DNA of 64,000 bases from Parietaria judaica (GCA_954871525.1 OX940864.1:16176001-16240000); one strand, 5' to 3'; counted from the first letter of the stretch, positions 12,451 to 26,376 are shown. Notes: generated by a model from the sequence alone, not told the origin. Numbers and translations are program-made.

Positions 12451-13329
12451 TTAGTGAAACCTACTTCACTAATGTCCTCATTGCTATATTGACCCGAAGA
12501 GCCGCCCTAACTTGGTTCACTTCACCAAACCAAGGTGTTATTTGCTTAAGCAAACCTTCATTCAACTCAACCATGCTAAATAAATAATGCCTTAAAACTT
12601 CAATCGAATTCAAATTTAGATTTTCTTAAGTCTTAGTTTAATATATGCAGTAGTTATTTGCTCGCAACTATATATATTAAAGCTTCTTATGAACTCTTCG
12701 AACGCTTAATTGACCGGTGTGACCCAAACGTAATTGACTGAATATAATTGTAGCCAAATTATATCATTTCGGAACTCAAATCGGCAGTTTTTGAAAAATT
12801 ATGTCAACTTCCCATTTAAGACTTGTTAAAAAAATAATTTATCTGTTTTATAGTCTTTATTTATTTCCGCTTTCATGCTTTGTATTTCGTGTAAATCTTA
12901 GAATTTACAAATACTTCTCTTGTATTGGCTCATTTTAATTCAATTAGAACAATAAGAATATTCGAACTATTATGTTTTCAAATATATATAGACGCACATA
13001 TATATTATATACCTGTGTGTTACAGTACACTATTGACGACGAGGACTTTGTAGAGAACCCAGAACTATATTCCTTAAAACAGAAGCAACCTATATACATT
13101 GTAAGTAATTAATGTACATATCTTAAGACAAAAGGACTTTAGGACAATTACAAAAACAAGACAAAAAAACGAAAGATGACCACTCTTTCAATTCTAGTAA
13201 CGCTCTCGACGACATACCTAGTTATTAATAACTTAATATATGTCCCTTAACCAACTTATTACTCACACTAACACGATGAGCTTTTTCCTTCACATTCATC
13301 GTTTATTTTTCTTACCGGTCGCCAAAAGT

Positions 13330-13334
<5 letters not shown>

Positions 13335-13401
<67 letters not shown>
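13335..13401. repeat. (AT)n microsatellite in the probable 3' UTR of the ERF gene
   Basis: More than 30 TA repeats end about 55 bases beyond the ERF stop codon, so the tract is probably transcribed. Confidence 0.9.
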
Positions 13402-13405
<4 letters not shown>

Positions 13406-13455
13406 TGACAAATGACAGTATATATAAATATAGAGGACGTCCGGATATGTGAACA

Positions 13456-14061
13456 TCAATGAAACTTCCAAAGGTTTTGATCACCGGAATATTGATGATA
13501 ATCAGCGTCATCGCCAGCAATGTCGAGGCGGGGAGGGCTGAGAAGCATTCCGTGGGCCATATTCACAAGAACATTAGGCATATCGAAGATCAAATCCTCA
13601 TCGAGATACTCTCCGACACTGTCAGCCACCGAGGTCTCAAAGCTCATCATATTCTCACCGGCGAACCCCACGGGAGAGGCTTCCTTGACTCCGGCCCCGA
13701 GGGCAGCGGCTGCAGCGCCGATGGCAGCCGCAGCCGAGGAGGCCGCCGCCTGGATGTCGCGGGGGGATGTCGAGGCGGGGACGGGCAGAGAGGACGCCGA
13801 GTTGGGGAAGTTGAGCTCGGCGTCCTGGCCCTTTAGGGCAAGCGCCGCCACGTCGTAGGCGACAGCTGCCATCTCCGGCGTTGGGAACGTCCCGAGCCAT
13901 ATCCGGTTCGGCTTCCTCGGCTCGCGAATCTCAGACACCCACTTCCCACTGCTCCGGCGCCTCACCCCCCGGTAGCTGCGGTCCACCGCCCCCAGAGGGT
14001 TGCTCTCATTCGGGCGGCTCCCGCCGGCGCCGCTTGAGCTATTAGGGTTTGAGTAATGCAT
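13456..14061 (-). CDS. AP2/ERF transcription factor, DREB subfamily (ERF024-ERF027 type)
   Basis: This 201-residue nuclear factor should bind DRE/CRT- or GCC-like promoter elements. The AP2 domain spans about residues 29-86, with [31 protein letters not shown] and the ending LNFP. Val at domain position 14 and Glu at 19 are the DREB signature. The block [20 protein letters not shown] followed by an Ala-rich segment (SPRDIQAAA, about residues 98-125) is like ERF024-ERF027, group III. The C-terminus is acidic and ends LWKFH, like the LWSY activation motif. It is a single exon, as usual for this group, intact and GC-rich against its flanks. The start at 14061 fits the family's short variable N-terminus (A at -3). 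Biological role is not deducible; group III members act in stress and growth control. Confidence 0.93.
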   Translation of the reverse strand: MHYSNPNSSSGAGGSRPNESNPLGAVDRSYRGVRRRSSGKWVSEIREPRKPNRIWLGTFPTPEMAAVAYDVAALALKGQDAELNFPNSASSLPVPASTSPRDIQAAASSAAAAIGAAAAALGAGVKEASPVGFAGENMMSFETSVADSVGEYLDEDLIFDMPNVLVNMAHGMLLSPPRLDIAGDDADYHQYSGDQNLWKFH

Positions 14062-14186
14062 GATTCAGTAGTACAAATAGTATCTCTCACACTCACACTT
14101 CTTGTATGATCACTGCTTTGATCTCCAGTCGAAGAGTGTGGTACTGGTGGATTAGGGTTTCTGGGGAGGAGATGGAGGGAAGCCAT
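13962..14186 (-). other. upstream ORF overlapping the ERF start codon (74 codons)
   Basis: An ATG at 14186-14184 (T at -3, G at +4) opens a 74-codon frame that ends 100 bases inside the ERF coding region, in a different frame. If the transcript starts near the TATA-like tract at 14417-14434, this ORF lies in the leader, and translating it would lower ERF translation. A second, 7-codon upstream ORF (MHFALLF) begins near 14271. The peptide resembles nothing known; a leader intron could remove it. Confidence 0.45.
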
Positions 14187-14409
14187 TTATGGGGATCGGA
14201 GATTACGATGGAGATTAGGGTTTAAGCTTGAGAAAGAGATCGTTGATTCTCAGAACAGCAGAGCAAAGTGCATATCCAGCTGGTGATGAAGATGATCAAC
14301 TCTTTCGTGTGTTGTTGCGGCTGAACTGGGAATAACAGCCCGGTGTTGGACAGCTTTTGCGTGTTGGACAGAGATTTTGCAGGAGAGAGAAAGACCAAGA
14401 GAGAGAGAG

Positions 14410-14435
14410 AACAAGTATATATATATATATAATAT
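14410..14435 (-). promoter_or_regulatory. probable TATA region of the ERF gene
   Basis: On the minus strand, TTATATTATATATATATA is followed by a CT-rich stretch typical of plant transcription starts, about 370 bases above the ERF ATG. The AT repeat makes the exact box ambiguous. Confidence 0.45.
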
Positions 14436-14440
14436 AACTT

Positions 14441-16482
14441 CTGAGTAGTAGGGAAAGGGATGTTGAGAGATGATGGTGCTTGTGCTTTGTGGCCATTAAG
14501 TATGTATCTTAATGCGTTATCTATCTCTTGTATCTTCAAACAAAGATCTTATTGTCATAATTAGGGCACAATTTTCAAAGCTTGTATCATGTTTGTGCAG
14601 TGAATATGTCTCTTCAAATGAGGTGATGACGAGACAAATGCCAATAATATTCAAGTGTTTCGGCGAATGATCAAAGATTCATTTTTGCTATTGCTTACAT
14701 ATTTTCTGCTTGCTATTCAGCATGATTCAATTTTAGGTTATTTCTTCTACACTTGGTGCTAAAAATAGCTATTATAAATCGCAAGTGCAAAGATAAAAGA
14801 ACTTGACAATGTTTATCAAACTAAAACGGAATCTTCTAATACTTGAGACTATCAAACCTCGTTATAAAACTCAAATGAGAACAGATCTCAATAAAAAAAA
14901 TGAATTAATATTCAATCTGATATGTAAATGTAAATTAATTAAAAAGAATCACTAACTTATGAAACTATGTGAAGAATCTCATATGAAGAAAATAAACATG
15001 TATTATAAGGTCCCGAGCTACTCAGCTCATTAATTGTCGATTGGGTTTTCGTGGAACCCTATAAACTTAACAAGAAATATGTTGGAAATTATTTTGTTGA
15101 TATGGTTGATCGAAGTTTTGTGCTTCTATAACACGGTTTATAATTTCTCCTCCATTTTTAGTTCATTTAGATAAATACATTATATGTGTGTGAGTGTGTG
15201 TGTGTGTGTGATATTGAGTAATAGAAAGAAGAGTACATCTGAAGAAAGAGTGTTGTTCTATAATTTCTACGTAGGAAATGATGAATTTTTTTCAAACTAA
15301 TCGATGATCTTATAACGTTTTGTATGTAATACTCGGAATCGACAACCAGTGCTTAAGAAGCAATTGTGGAAAATCAAGGTATTTTGGTATAGAGTTGACC
15401 AACGTCATACTTCTCTTAATTAGTTTGAATTTTTGGATGTGCCACTTAACATATTTCTCAACATATAGTTATGTAAAGCTCAAGAGCGAAGCCAGAAAAC
15501 TTATATAAAAAAAAAAACGAAAAATGTTACAATTTGATTTTAAAAATAAGATATTTTTAAAAGCTGCTACACATTTTGCATAATAATTGTTATCTGTGAG
15601 TTTTCATTTGATCAAAATAGTTTATAGAAGTCTCATCACTCATTGAACTCGTCTAGATTAAGTGACAAATAAGTAAAAACCCTTGAAACCATTTTAAAAG
15701 ATTCGAGAAAATCAAGAACTACCATTGATAACCTTGAAAGAAGTACGTACTGAGAGAAAAATCCCTAAGTTTTTAGTGATATAAATATATTCTGATATTT
15801 GAAATAGAAAGAAAACTACTTAGCTGGTTTATTATTATCATCTTTTTTCTTACAAAAAACTTTGCAAGTTTAAGAAAATCTGAATTAAATTTTTTCGTTC
15901 ATCATGAACAAAAAGTAAGTAGTTTTTTCAATAGATGCTTACATCATTAGCAAATTATTACACTTGTATTTATTTCCAGTCACGATTGTTATAATGATAT
16001 ATATTGTTTGTCATAATTTTTTTTAACTATTTATGGTGGATTTTGTTGATTGAATACCTCACATTGACTGAGAAAAAAAAAATCAATTCGTAAATTTGGT
16101 TAAACAAATTCTTACTGTGACTTGTGATCAGCTCACTTAGCAGATCACCGATTATAATTTATTATCAAAATCACTAATAACTTTATAACGATAAACACCA
16201 CTCAAACTTACAATATGTAACACCCCTACTTGTTTGTTATCATGGTTTGATTAGTAGTAAAAATAAGAACTTCATTTATAGTAGCGTGTAATTACCAGGA
16301 GTAATAATATTCTTGATATAATTAGATTTATTTTCTGAAGATAAAAATCAAATAAAACTAATTGTTTCTACTTTCTACAGTTTAATTATCCATAAAAAAT
16401 TTATATCTTTTTTTCTTTTCTTTTTCTCTCATTAACAAAAGAAATGAAGGTCACACAAGGCACAAATCATCATCTTGTATAC
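14441..16482. other. ERF upstream region and intergenic
   Basis: No gene is supported. It holds a short (GT)n tract near 15186-15210. The 62-residue plus-strand ORF at 15320-15508 resembles no family. Confidence 0.5.
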
Positions 16483-16722
16483 CTAACATATATTATATTC
16501 TATATGTAGAGAGAGAGAATCCTCGACGCGATTAGACCTGGCCATTGGACCGCCATGTCTAGGCTGTGGCATTGCCGTGAGCGTGAAATAGCGGCCAATT
16601 GCGTAAGCTGTGAAAGCAAAAGATCCACCAACCGCAAGACCTCCTCGCAACTTTCTTACATATTTCTTAAAATCCTGCTCTCTCTTTTTTTGGTAACAAG
16701 GTTCAATTCTTAGCAGCGTCAA
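16483..16722 (-). CDS. orphan ORF, possible exon remnant with one hydrophobic segment
   Basis: This 79-residue ORF is not recognised. It differs from the surrounding chance ORFs by its balanced composition: a basic stretch (KKYVRKLRGG), a Gly/Ala-rich hydrophobic helix (GLAVGGSFAFTAYAIGRYF) that could cross a membrane, then a polar tail. Just before DFKKYV the DNA reads AGAGAGAGCAG/GA, which could be a splice acceptor, so the real exon may start there. No partner exon was found. It could be a gene relic, a transposon-carried exon or chance. Confidence 0.22.
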   Translation of the reverse strand: MTLLRIEPCYQKKREQDFKKYVRKLRGGLAVGGSFAFTAYAIGRYFTLTAMPQPRHGGPMARSNRVEDSLSLHIEYNIC

Positions 16723-17449
16723 TTTATTTCAGTTCTTTTTGTAAGGAATTGCTTTCTAATCCTTATATTTGTAATAAAAAAAAAAATGACCCATTACATA
16801 TATAATAATAAGATTAGTTTATACTTATATCACGTATATATTAATATTTTATATAAATTTATCGGTTACCAAATAATTCGTAAAATTCAGATCGATAAAT
16901 TAGCTATTGATTAACCCATTGGTTATTGAAAATTCATCAGTAAATTGATGATTCGAACTATCGGTAAACCCGTAAAATTCATATTTAAAACAGTGTGCTT
17001 TAATAACAGTCCCAAATAATCCTTTCATGAATAGTTGCAATTGCATAAGAATTTTTAGTATGAACCCTCTCACTACCTGTTAAGATAACTGGGAGACAAT
17101 GGGGCATATATGGGGCAAAATTTAATATTAGGCATTTTTGTCGTTAAAAATGCATTTTTGTCGTTAATTTTTAACGCTTGTTACTTAACTGTTACAAACT
17201 CGCAAGGATAAGTGTTTTCGCATACAAAAGCCATGCATGTTTGACATTAAAAAAAATTAACTAAAAAGAACCCGCAGTTGCGAGAAACCCCCGAAAATCT
17301 TATTGCATGGTTGGAACTTGGAAGCTCGTGGAAACCACCTTATATGGCCGCAAAATGGCCTAGCCAACCGTTGGGCAGGTCTAAACTCGAATGTCTCCTT
17401 TTCGAACCTATTTGATGTTTGCTGAAATTCTAATTACCTGCAGTTTATC

Positions 17450-17491
<42 letters not shown>

Positions 17492-20400
17492 GTATATATA
17501 GTATGCTTGTGTGTGTGAGAGTTTCTATATTCACTATTTATGAAATGAAATGCATGAATATGGTATCATCATTTTCTTGACCAAATTAATGGGGGATTTC
17601 TCACCTAATTGCACCACTCCAACATCTAAGCCCCAACCATTACACTGCTGAATAACTACATTCAACCAAAAGTACAAAAAAAATAGATTAAAAAAGAAAA
17701 TTGTTAATTAATTAACTAGTGACTTGAAACAGCAAATTCTCCGTCCTTTCTAATTGAGGAAACATTAGGAGGGGAACATTCAAATGGAGCCTTGAAGGAT
17801 GTGAACTTTTTTAGCAACAATGAGATAGCTTGTACACCAAGTTATACCAACTACAATGCATTTTGAGATTTGTTTAATCCAATTTGCTTACCAACTAGAT
17901 TGTGGAACTACCTTAATGAAATAAAATACCATATCTCAAACTAAAAATCTTTAAGTTTCGATTGGCTAATTGGTTGGAAACTATATATATATATAATATA
18001 TAGACAAACTATACTATTGGTCACTATGTGTGTAGTTTGTGTTTTTTATTGGCTCAAGGGACTACCGCAAGATCACAAAAGTGTGAAGCCTCTTTTGGAG
18101 GATAAAAATGATGATTTAATATTTGGGAAACAATAAGAAGATTTCATAGTATTCTATTATTCCCATCAATGAGTAATTTGTCTTTCAATCCAATACCACA
18201 GATCATAGATGCCGGGGCGGACCTAAGATATAAATTTTACGGGGCACATAAATATTGTTCGGTAAATTTTAAACGGTTAAAAAAAATGGTGGGACACAGT
18301 CTCCTTAAGCTCTACATGACTCTGCGTTTGCAAATAAATACAAAGTTTAGTTATACACAACCATGATAATTATTTTACAATGTTTATAAATAGTGTTACA
18401 TCAAATTAGACAATATAATCTAATTTCATATCTATATCATTCAATGAGTTGATTAGCAATTTAATTTCTCAGTGCTCACAAACTCATCGATCCCACAAGA
18501 AATCGTCTTTCATCGTATTTCATCATATTACAAATTGCGCTCTCAACTATATTCTCTTTAAAACAAGAAAGTTCGATAGTATAGTACTAGTATAAAACTC
18601 TAATATCTCGTATTTGTATACGTTAGAAAATATTTTTCATTTTCTTATTGCAAAATTACTGATATAGATGATGAATCTTTGTTAAAACTCTAAAATCTCG
18701 TATTTGTCAGCAAATCAAAGTATTTTATGTAAAATTAATGTACTAAATTTCATATATCATCAACTTCGAATTTTCTCACCTAACTCGTAAGTCTAACGGA
18801 GAGCAAATTTTTTAGCATTCGATAAACGGTATCACTCATAGAAAATATTAACGTCATAACGATACTCTATTGCGATTTATTTTTCGAGAAATGAGCGTAT
18901 TGAAAGTCAAAAAAAAAAAAAAACTAAAGGACGCGTAATACGGAGGCTCAAATTTGTGAAATACAATGCAAGTGGTTATATCGATGAATCAATTGAATTT
19001 TTCAAGTTGATGTTTGTGAGTTCTTTCATCATCATCATCATTATTTAGGAACCTGGAAGTAAGTTTCTTCGTCGGCCATTATCATTTCTCAAGTAAACAC
19101 AATGCGTAGAAATTAAACTACTTTACTAGCTAGCTAGGTCTAGTCTAGGTTTCATAGACCAAGGTAAATTTTATGATTTAATATATCTAAGAAAATCAAA
19201 AGAACAACGACTCTTTACCATGAATACTGGAAAGTGGAAAGTCATTCCAATTCAATTATTTATCAAATAATTCATACGGGTGTAATCGGGACCGAAAAAT
19301 TTGAGTTTTAATCCTTTTTCGGTTCTCTTTTTCTTATAGGCTTTCTTGACATACTTTGAAAAGGTTAATATTTACGATTTATGATTCAGAAAAGTTAGTT
19401 TGAAATTTTAGTAGAGCTAAAAAATTCTAATATTTTTTAGGGAAAAAAAACCTTAATAACGTACCCGCGATGTAGATTATAATTTGAATACTTTTTCGTT
19501 ACTGTATTAATCATGAACTTATTGATTTTTACATGATTTATGATATTGTATTTCTATGCATGAGTATAATGAATCAATAGATACAGAAAATATCATGATA
19601 TAGTACACTATAATCACTTCATTTTAATATAGAGAAAATTTAATTACCTTTTCTACATGCATCTAGCTACCAATTTATTTTTTAATTCATTATGAAATAC
19701 TTTTAGTTTTTACCTTCTCATACGGTGCGTAATGACATAATTTTTCACTTGTGTCACACTAGATAATGGATAGGGAATTTACAATTGAACTAAAAAACAA
19801 GGCAATTTCCTAATTTTGTGGTACAATCAGCTATAATCATAAAGGAATGAGGTATGATTATAAGTAGCTAAAAAAAAATAATGTCCCTCTTTATTCATTA
19901 TTTTAAAAATTAATCTATTATATTTTGAGCTCAATTACACCATTAATTATTCTAAATAATATATATGTACATGGCCCAAAGATTCACATATGAACATGAG
20001 CCCATAATTGAAAGGCCCAATACTCTATACCTATAATTAAGGCTTTTCTTGACCATATAGATTAATAGAGTTAACCTAGCCCAATTGGTTTTTCATCGCT
20101 ACACATATATCATAAGACATTAATGCTCAAGTAAAAATAATAGTGCATTCACTATCAAATATTACTAAAAACTATATAACCACCCATTTATTTATTTTTA
20201 ACCGTATAGATTAATAGAATTAGGCTTCGAACAACATATTATTTGTTTTTTAGATAACAATATATACATTATTGTTATACTGTCACAGTTATTACTATTA
20301 ATGCAAACATAATTTATTATTTAGTTAAAAATAAATATTATTACCTTTTTATATTAATTTTGGTTACCGAAAAACATCGATCATAAAATTTGATCAGTAT

Positions 20401-21356
20401 TTAAATACATATAATTTACTCGTAACTCGTCGGTTTTCCTGTAAAATCCATCCACGTGTTATCGGTAATTAACATTTTAAACCTTGTTATAAATAACCTT
20501 GAGTGAGTGATTTATAAAGAATAATTATATAACAAAAGTAGATATTAATTGTTAGTGCCTTCTCTAAGCTGGAACACTTATACACCTTTCATGATCCAAG
20601 AAAGATGATTTAGCCAATAGACAAAAAGTTAAAAGATATTTCCCTTTCATCATCTTTGGAAAGCTTTCAAAAGAAAGCGATTAAAGTTATTATCATGATT
20701 AAGCTTTTCTTTAATCATATTTTGTTAGCTAATTAGGGGTGACAACTCACTCCCACATACCGAGACGACAACTTTTAAGCACAACCAAAGCAAAAGCCTT
20801 CCTCTTTGCCGGATGTTTTCGGGCAAGCAATTGAGTCTTTATTTGACTAATTAAGCACAACCAAAGAAAAAGCTTGGGTTTGGTTGAAGCACTTAAATAA
20901 TAACAATAATTTATTGGTATTACTAGTAGCTAGCTAGTTAGTAATACCACCCTTATAATCCATATCTTCTCAAAACTCTCTTTTTTAGTAATCTGCACAA
21001 ATGGTCACAAATTTTACTCGTCGATCGGCAAATTTTGTTCTTTCGAATTTAGTTTTTGACAATAATATCGTCTATTTTCAAAAATATAGATTATCCTCTA
21101 GATAAGTGACAGACAACGATAAAGTGTGAGTACTTCTTCAATTCGTTATATGTCGCTCTGTTGTCAATACGACACTATTTCATTCAAAAGATTATTCAAG
21201 AACTGGACTCCTGATTGATTTATAAAAATCTCATATACCAATTTAGTTCAAAAACTAAATGACAAGAATACCCTGAAGTAAGACACGTGTTGCACACAAA
21301 TGAGTGTTTTGAATTATTATTTTCTTTAATACATATAGAGGAATATCAAATTTGTT
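16723..21356. other. long AT-rich intergenic region
   Basis: No gene is supported over 4.6 kb. Seen: a (TA)n tract at about 17452-17492, and near 18212 a GGGGCGGACCTAAG motif resembling the ends of the hAT-type elements at 28100 and 34987, probably a truncated copy. Many short AT-rich ORFs are chance. Confidence 0.5.
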
Positions 21357-21538
21357 ACTTCTTAGAAGAATAATGTGGTAACACCACTATGTACCTCTTC
21401 AATAGTTCACGGGTTCAAACCTCACGGGATGCAAATGCGTGCCCCTTTATTGTATACTTGGCCAGTAATGTGGTCATATGTTCTTACACTTAATATATCT
21501 AGTAATGCGATAGTGCATTGTAAAAAAAAAAAAAAAAA
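21357..21538 (+). mobile_element. SINE-like element with Pol III B box and poly(A) end
   Basis: A B-box-like GGGTTCAAACCTC occurs at about 21410-21422, preceded by GTGGTAACACCACTATG and followed about 100 bases later by a run of 16-17 A at 21522-21537. Spacing, size (~180 bp) and the A tail fit a tRNA-derived plant SINE. The A box is weak and no target duplication was resolved. Confidence 0.45.
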
Positions 21539-24500
21539 CCACTAAATTCGTGAGGCAAGATGCATCAAAGAGTATGCAAGTGTCACAACTATCAATTACT
21601 TTTCTTTTTTAATCTTTTATTTCACATCATATCGTAGTTTGGTGCTTTAATTATTAAGGGAATATATCAAGAAGTCTCCTTCTGATGCATTAGGGGTCTC
21701 AAAGCCATATCATGCAATGTGGGACCCACTAAGGATTTTAGTGAATCAAATTAATTGCAAAGATGGTGACACGCATATTAATTTAAGGTAATTCAATGGA
21801 TTATTGGAGACAATTTCGTTGGATGAGATGAACCATATTGCACTTAGCTTATAATCTTTGAGATTATTAGTACCACTTGTCTTGCTCTAAAGTGGCCATG
21901 CCTAGCTACCTAGAATTTGAAAACGACACTAGTACATAGTGTTTATTTTTTTACTCTTCTTCCTAGGCTATGCTCAATATTAATAAGCTACATAATACTT
22001 CCTATTCTTTTTGTTCATAACAAGCTTCCTTCATTAATCTTGCCTAGGTTTTATTCTCTCTCTTTATTTATAGAGAGAGATATGGAGAATTTAGTCCCTC
22101 AATTAAGAGTAATGTGTAAAAATAGCTCTTTTATTAGAGGAATGGCAATAATAGCTTCTCCGTCAAAATAAAGTGCGGGAATGGTCTCCGTTTGTAAAAT
22201 AGTGGTAATGGTTCCTCCGTTATAAATTTGGTGCGAATTACATTGTTAATATTTTGATAGCAAATATAAGTCATTTTCCTACATCTTTTTTAATTGAAAG
22301 ACCAAATCTGCCCATATCTCATATATACATATACATACTCGGTTTTTTTAGCTCACACACATATTAAGCACTACTCTTACGAAAATCCGTATTCAGGTGA
22401 TGATAAAAACCTTCAACTTTACGTCTTTAACGTGTGATTTTCACTTGTGCTATGAATTTTTTTTTGGTCTCTAATAATTATGATATTTCTTTTTGGGGTT
22501 CTCGATTATATTCTTCGTAACCACTTCTAAACCACATCATATATTGTTTTCAAATTAACGATTGAAACACGAGGTGTACGGCTCTCTGATCGTGTATTTA
22601 TTAATATCTTATTATATCCTCATGATGATAAGCAATCATTACATTAATCATCACAAAGGCATGGTTGGTGACACTTGTATATTGCACCAATCTCTTCTTG
22701 CCCTTCCGAACATAATACCACTCTTAGATTTTTCTCATTTGGATTCCAATTTTGGGAAGAGATAGCTTTACCACTTAAAAGTTAGATTTCTCATCATGCA
22801 TATATCATAATATAGTATACCTACTTAGCTATATATATATATATAAAAACTTATTTTAGTATCCACCTTTCGGAGTGGGGTTTATAGGAAATTGATAAAA
22901 ATAAAAATAAAAATTGAAGCTGTGCTTTTAGTGATGCTACAAAATGAAGAAAGTTAGTAGTCGGTATATGTATTTATGTTTTGTGATGAATGTTCCATTA
23001 ACCGGGATTCTGACATTTAGTAACGCAGTTTTCAGCCTTTATTTTTAAATATTATGGTATTTAATTTTGATTATTATGGTATCATTGTTAGTTTATTTTA
23101 TTACAGAATTTATTGCATTTGTTGCCTTATGTGTTTAGTTTCATATATCGTTTTGAATCCTCTATATACGGGGCTGCACAATTTGTAATTCATTAATTTA
23201 TAATGAATTTAAAAAATTGAGTTTTTTGCTTCCGAAGTCGATTTTTATCTCGCAAAGACTTGTTCTTCGTGTTCTTCATATTTCTCTCTACATCAATATC
23301 ACTACTTTAGAAATGAAAAATAAACATTTTCCGGAGCTTTACCGTCCATGTACCCAATACGCTAATAGAAGTTGAACATGAGTACTTTTGCCGTAAACTA
23401 AATAGTTACAGGGCTAATAATCCAAAGAACATATTTGGCGACTAGGGTTTCAAGACGATATACATATTACATGTAATTAAATGAGATTTGAAAGTTGAAA
23501 CCCTATTTATATAATTGTCAGAAACCATTTAAAGAGCCTAAAATAAAACGAATAAATAGTGTGACAGAGAATTGGTGAAGTAAGTAACTGAGATACAATA
23601 ATTGACAACTGCGATTCCAACACCTTTAATGAGTCAAAAATTCATCAGATTAATCGAATGGTGCATGATTTTGATAATTACAAAGAGGTTGTTGACATGC
23701 TTTTTCATATTTAAATCTCATGATCATACCATCGAATCTCTAATAAGAAAAAGTATCAAAAAGCAAAAATTAAAGAGATATATAACTTTAAGATATCTCT
23801 CACTTAACGATTTGGACAAATTCTATGCCTCAAATAAACAAAAAAAAAAACAAACAAACAAACAAGGTCCTCTCTCTCTCTCTCTCTCTCTCATGATCTA
23901 ATCAACCAATCAGGTCCGTCCATCATGGATCTAATTAGCATCATGAAGATGTGATTGCCAGCCAAACACATCGAGGACCCACATTCTCTCTTTTGGTACA
24001 TCAACATTACTGTCTAATTTTATGAACACGCGAAAGCTACATATAAATACTAATTTTATTACATGTTTGCATTAATCGCTATAAATCTATTTTACACGAG
24101 TATCCTTGATGGAATTCTTTGTTAGGTTTAAAAAATGAAATTAGTCGTGCCTGTGTAACTATGCAAAATCGATGAGTATAACAACGCGGTTCTCTTAAGA
24201 AAAATTATTCAAATTAAAAAGAAAAAGATAATGTAGTAAAAGAAAATCAAGGTTTTTACCAAGGTGTTTTGGAGGACTTTGAAATTTGATATAAAAAGTT
24301 TTATTTATTTATTTTCAGTATACGATCTTTTTTAGATCTTTTTTACTAAAGATCGAATTTTGAAGGCTAAAAGATAACTAAGAAAGAAAAAAGGTTACCG
24401 CGGGTATATTGAGGATTTAAAACAGTAGCGTTAACTAATTGTAATATCTGATTATTCCAATATTGCTAGTTTCCTCTCTCTCCAAGCGCCGAGAGGATTA

Positions 24501-25375
24501 ACAAATTAAGCCCGAATCAAGCACCATAACTCCGTAATAAAAACTAGTTTCCATGATTATAATTTAAATTAAACTTCAAAATTCGAGTTACACGATCATG
24601 AATGACACCTGATGAGAACCATTTCCCTTGCAAATGCACGTACACCCAACTTTATATATAAATATTAATATAATACATGCACTTGATATTTGCTAGTTTT
24701 TATCTTCTTTTTTATTTAGTTTAGTACGTAAAATTTTATTGCTTTTTCACTAACCTACAAATTCGAGTTCATCATGTGAAATTTTGAATGGATAATATAT
24801 ACATATATATTATATATCTATTTATATATATATATTGTGTGGATAGATAGTGTATATTCAGCGTATGCACGTTTGATAGTGGATGAAATTCAGAAAGTTC
24901 GTAACTTGATCAGTGTATACATACTAATTAATATTTTATAATATATATATTTATATATATGATTTGAAAGAAGACTTCGTGTCTTTAGGAATAAGTCCAA
25001 GATGAGAAGAATGAACACATAATAATAGTTGATCTGTTGATGCATTATTTGGCTGCTCCTGCTGATCCATGCGCAATATATGGCCCACCAATTCACTCGT
25101 AGGCCGTAGCTTAGGACCTTTGTTTGCTACTGAAAATAATTAATAATAAAATCATAACACACAGAATTCCATCAATTATACATTAATATTTAAGGAAAGT
25201 TTGCTTTTTCATACCTTTTATTTTCATTTTTTTAACACATACCTCTATTTTAAAAAGCTATCAAAAAATAACTCTTTCACTGAAATTTGATTGATAATAT
25301 TACATTCTGTTTTTTTAATTTTAGTTAATTTCTTAAAAAATTGTAATCTCTACCATCAGTATTATTTTGGCTATT
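21539..25375. other. AT-rich intergenic region
   Basis: No gene is supported. It includes (CT)n near 23870-23892, a short (TA)n near 22829-22844 and T/A-rich tracts. ORFs at 21917, 22562, 23602 and 24890 (minus) resemble nothing. Confidence 0.5.
23868..23893. repeat. (CT)n microsatellite
   Basis: CCTCTCTCTC repeats of roughly 12 units follow an A-rich tract of AAAC repeats. Confidence 0.85.
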
Positions 25376-25975
25376 TAGAGCAGCTTCAGCGGTACGTCAA
25401 AAGCTACGCTATTTTGACGTTAGTGCTCCAATGGAGATGTATACTCAGCGATATAATAGCATGAATGAATTTTGTTCAACAGTGCAGCGCTGTATATAGC
25501 GATGCGCTGTTCACCACGCTAAATGTTTTTTAATTACTTTTTAGTCCCTCAAATATAAAACTATTTAAAATTTAACCGTAATATTATTTATAAAGAGTAA
25601 TTATTTAACTTATAAAAATATATTATTTTATATAATTTAAAAGAAAACTAATTAATTGAGTTGTATTTTAATTTATTTTATTTTAGTTGCGTTGAATGTT
25701 ATTTTAGTTTTTGTGCTGTAATCTTTATTAATAAATAAAATATTATTTTATCTAATGTTTATTTATATTTATGATTAATTTATATAGTAATATTTTACTC
25801 TTATTCATAATTCTTCTAAGTGATCTAATGAATAAAAAATACAGAGGTACTATAATAAATAAGAGATAAAAGAGGATAAAAATAGAATGCAAAATATAGT
25901 GGAAAATAGAGTTCGGTTTGGAGATAAATCACTGTTCACTGCAAAATAAAGTGAGAAATAGAGTGATCGGTTAAA
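25376..25975. mobile_element. MITE-like element (GAGCA...CTTCA type ends)
   Basis: The left end AGAGCAGCTTCAGCGG and the right end CGGTTAAAGATGG are diverged relatives of the widespread plant MITE ends AGAGCATCTTCAACCG and its complement. Internal phrases TCACTGTTCACTGC and GTTCACCACGC near the two ends also mirror each other loosely. The interior is AT-rich and non-coding. No target duplication could be fixed. Confidence 0.45.
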
Positions 25976-26376
25976 GATGGTTTTCGAAATCAGATGGTTT
26001 AATTTTGTAAGAATAAACTTGATGATATAGTGTCATAAATAAATTAAAATATACATATATTTTTGAAAGAAAAATATATTTAGAAGGTGTGGTTTAAATA
26101 TATCTAAAGAGTATATAAGAGAAAAAATCTCTAATTATTTACATGCAAAATTAAAAATATAATAAAAATATTGCATGGAATGGATGGAACGTTCTGCTCC
26201 TTCAATCAAGAATACATTAATATTTATTATAATTTCTTTCTTTTTCAGTCTGAGACTGAGAGAATCAGTCTCTGTGATGACCCCAAAAAGTCAGACTATA
26301 TATATATTTCTCAATGAGCATTTGAGAGTGAGACGCTACTTCTGAGATTCTTCTGTAGACTACGTGTCCCTTATCA
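25976..26376. other. intergenic, nothing recognised
   Basis: AT-rich spacer between two transposon-like elements. A short (TA)n lies near 26300. Confidence 0.5.

Larger units (their letters stand above)
11392..13455. other. intergenic with AT microsatellites
   Basis: No gene is supported. It holds (AT)n tracts near 11604-11665 and 12418-12442. The part just below 13456 is the 3' flank of the minus-strand ERF gene. ORFs at 11737-11973, 12137-12334 and 12393-12587 resemble no family. Confidence 0.5.

Noticed and set aside
13459..13858. Plus-strand ORFs of 125 and 112 codons opposite the ERF gene
   Set aside because: Antisense shadows of the GC-rich AP2 coding region, with no family resemblance.
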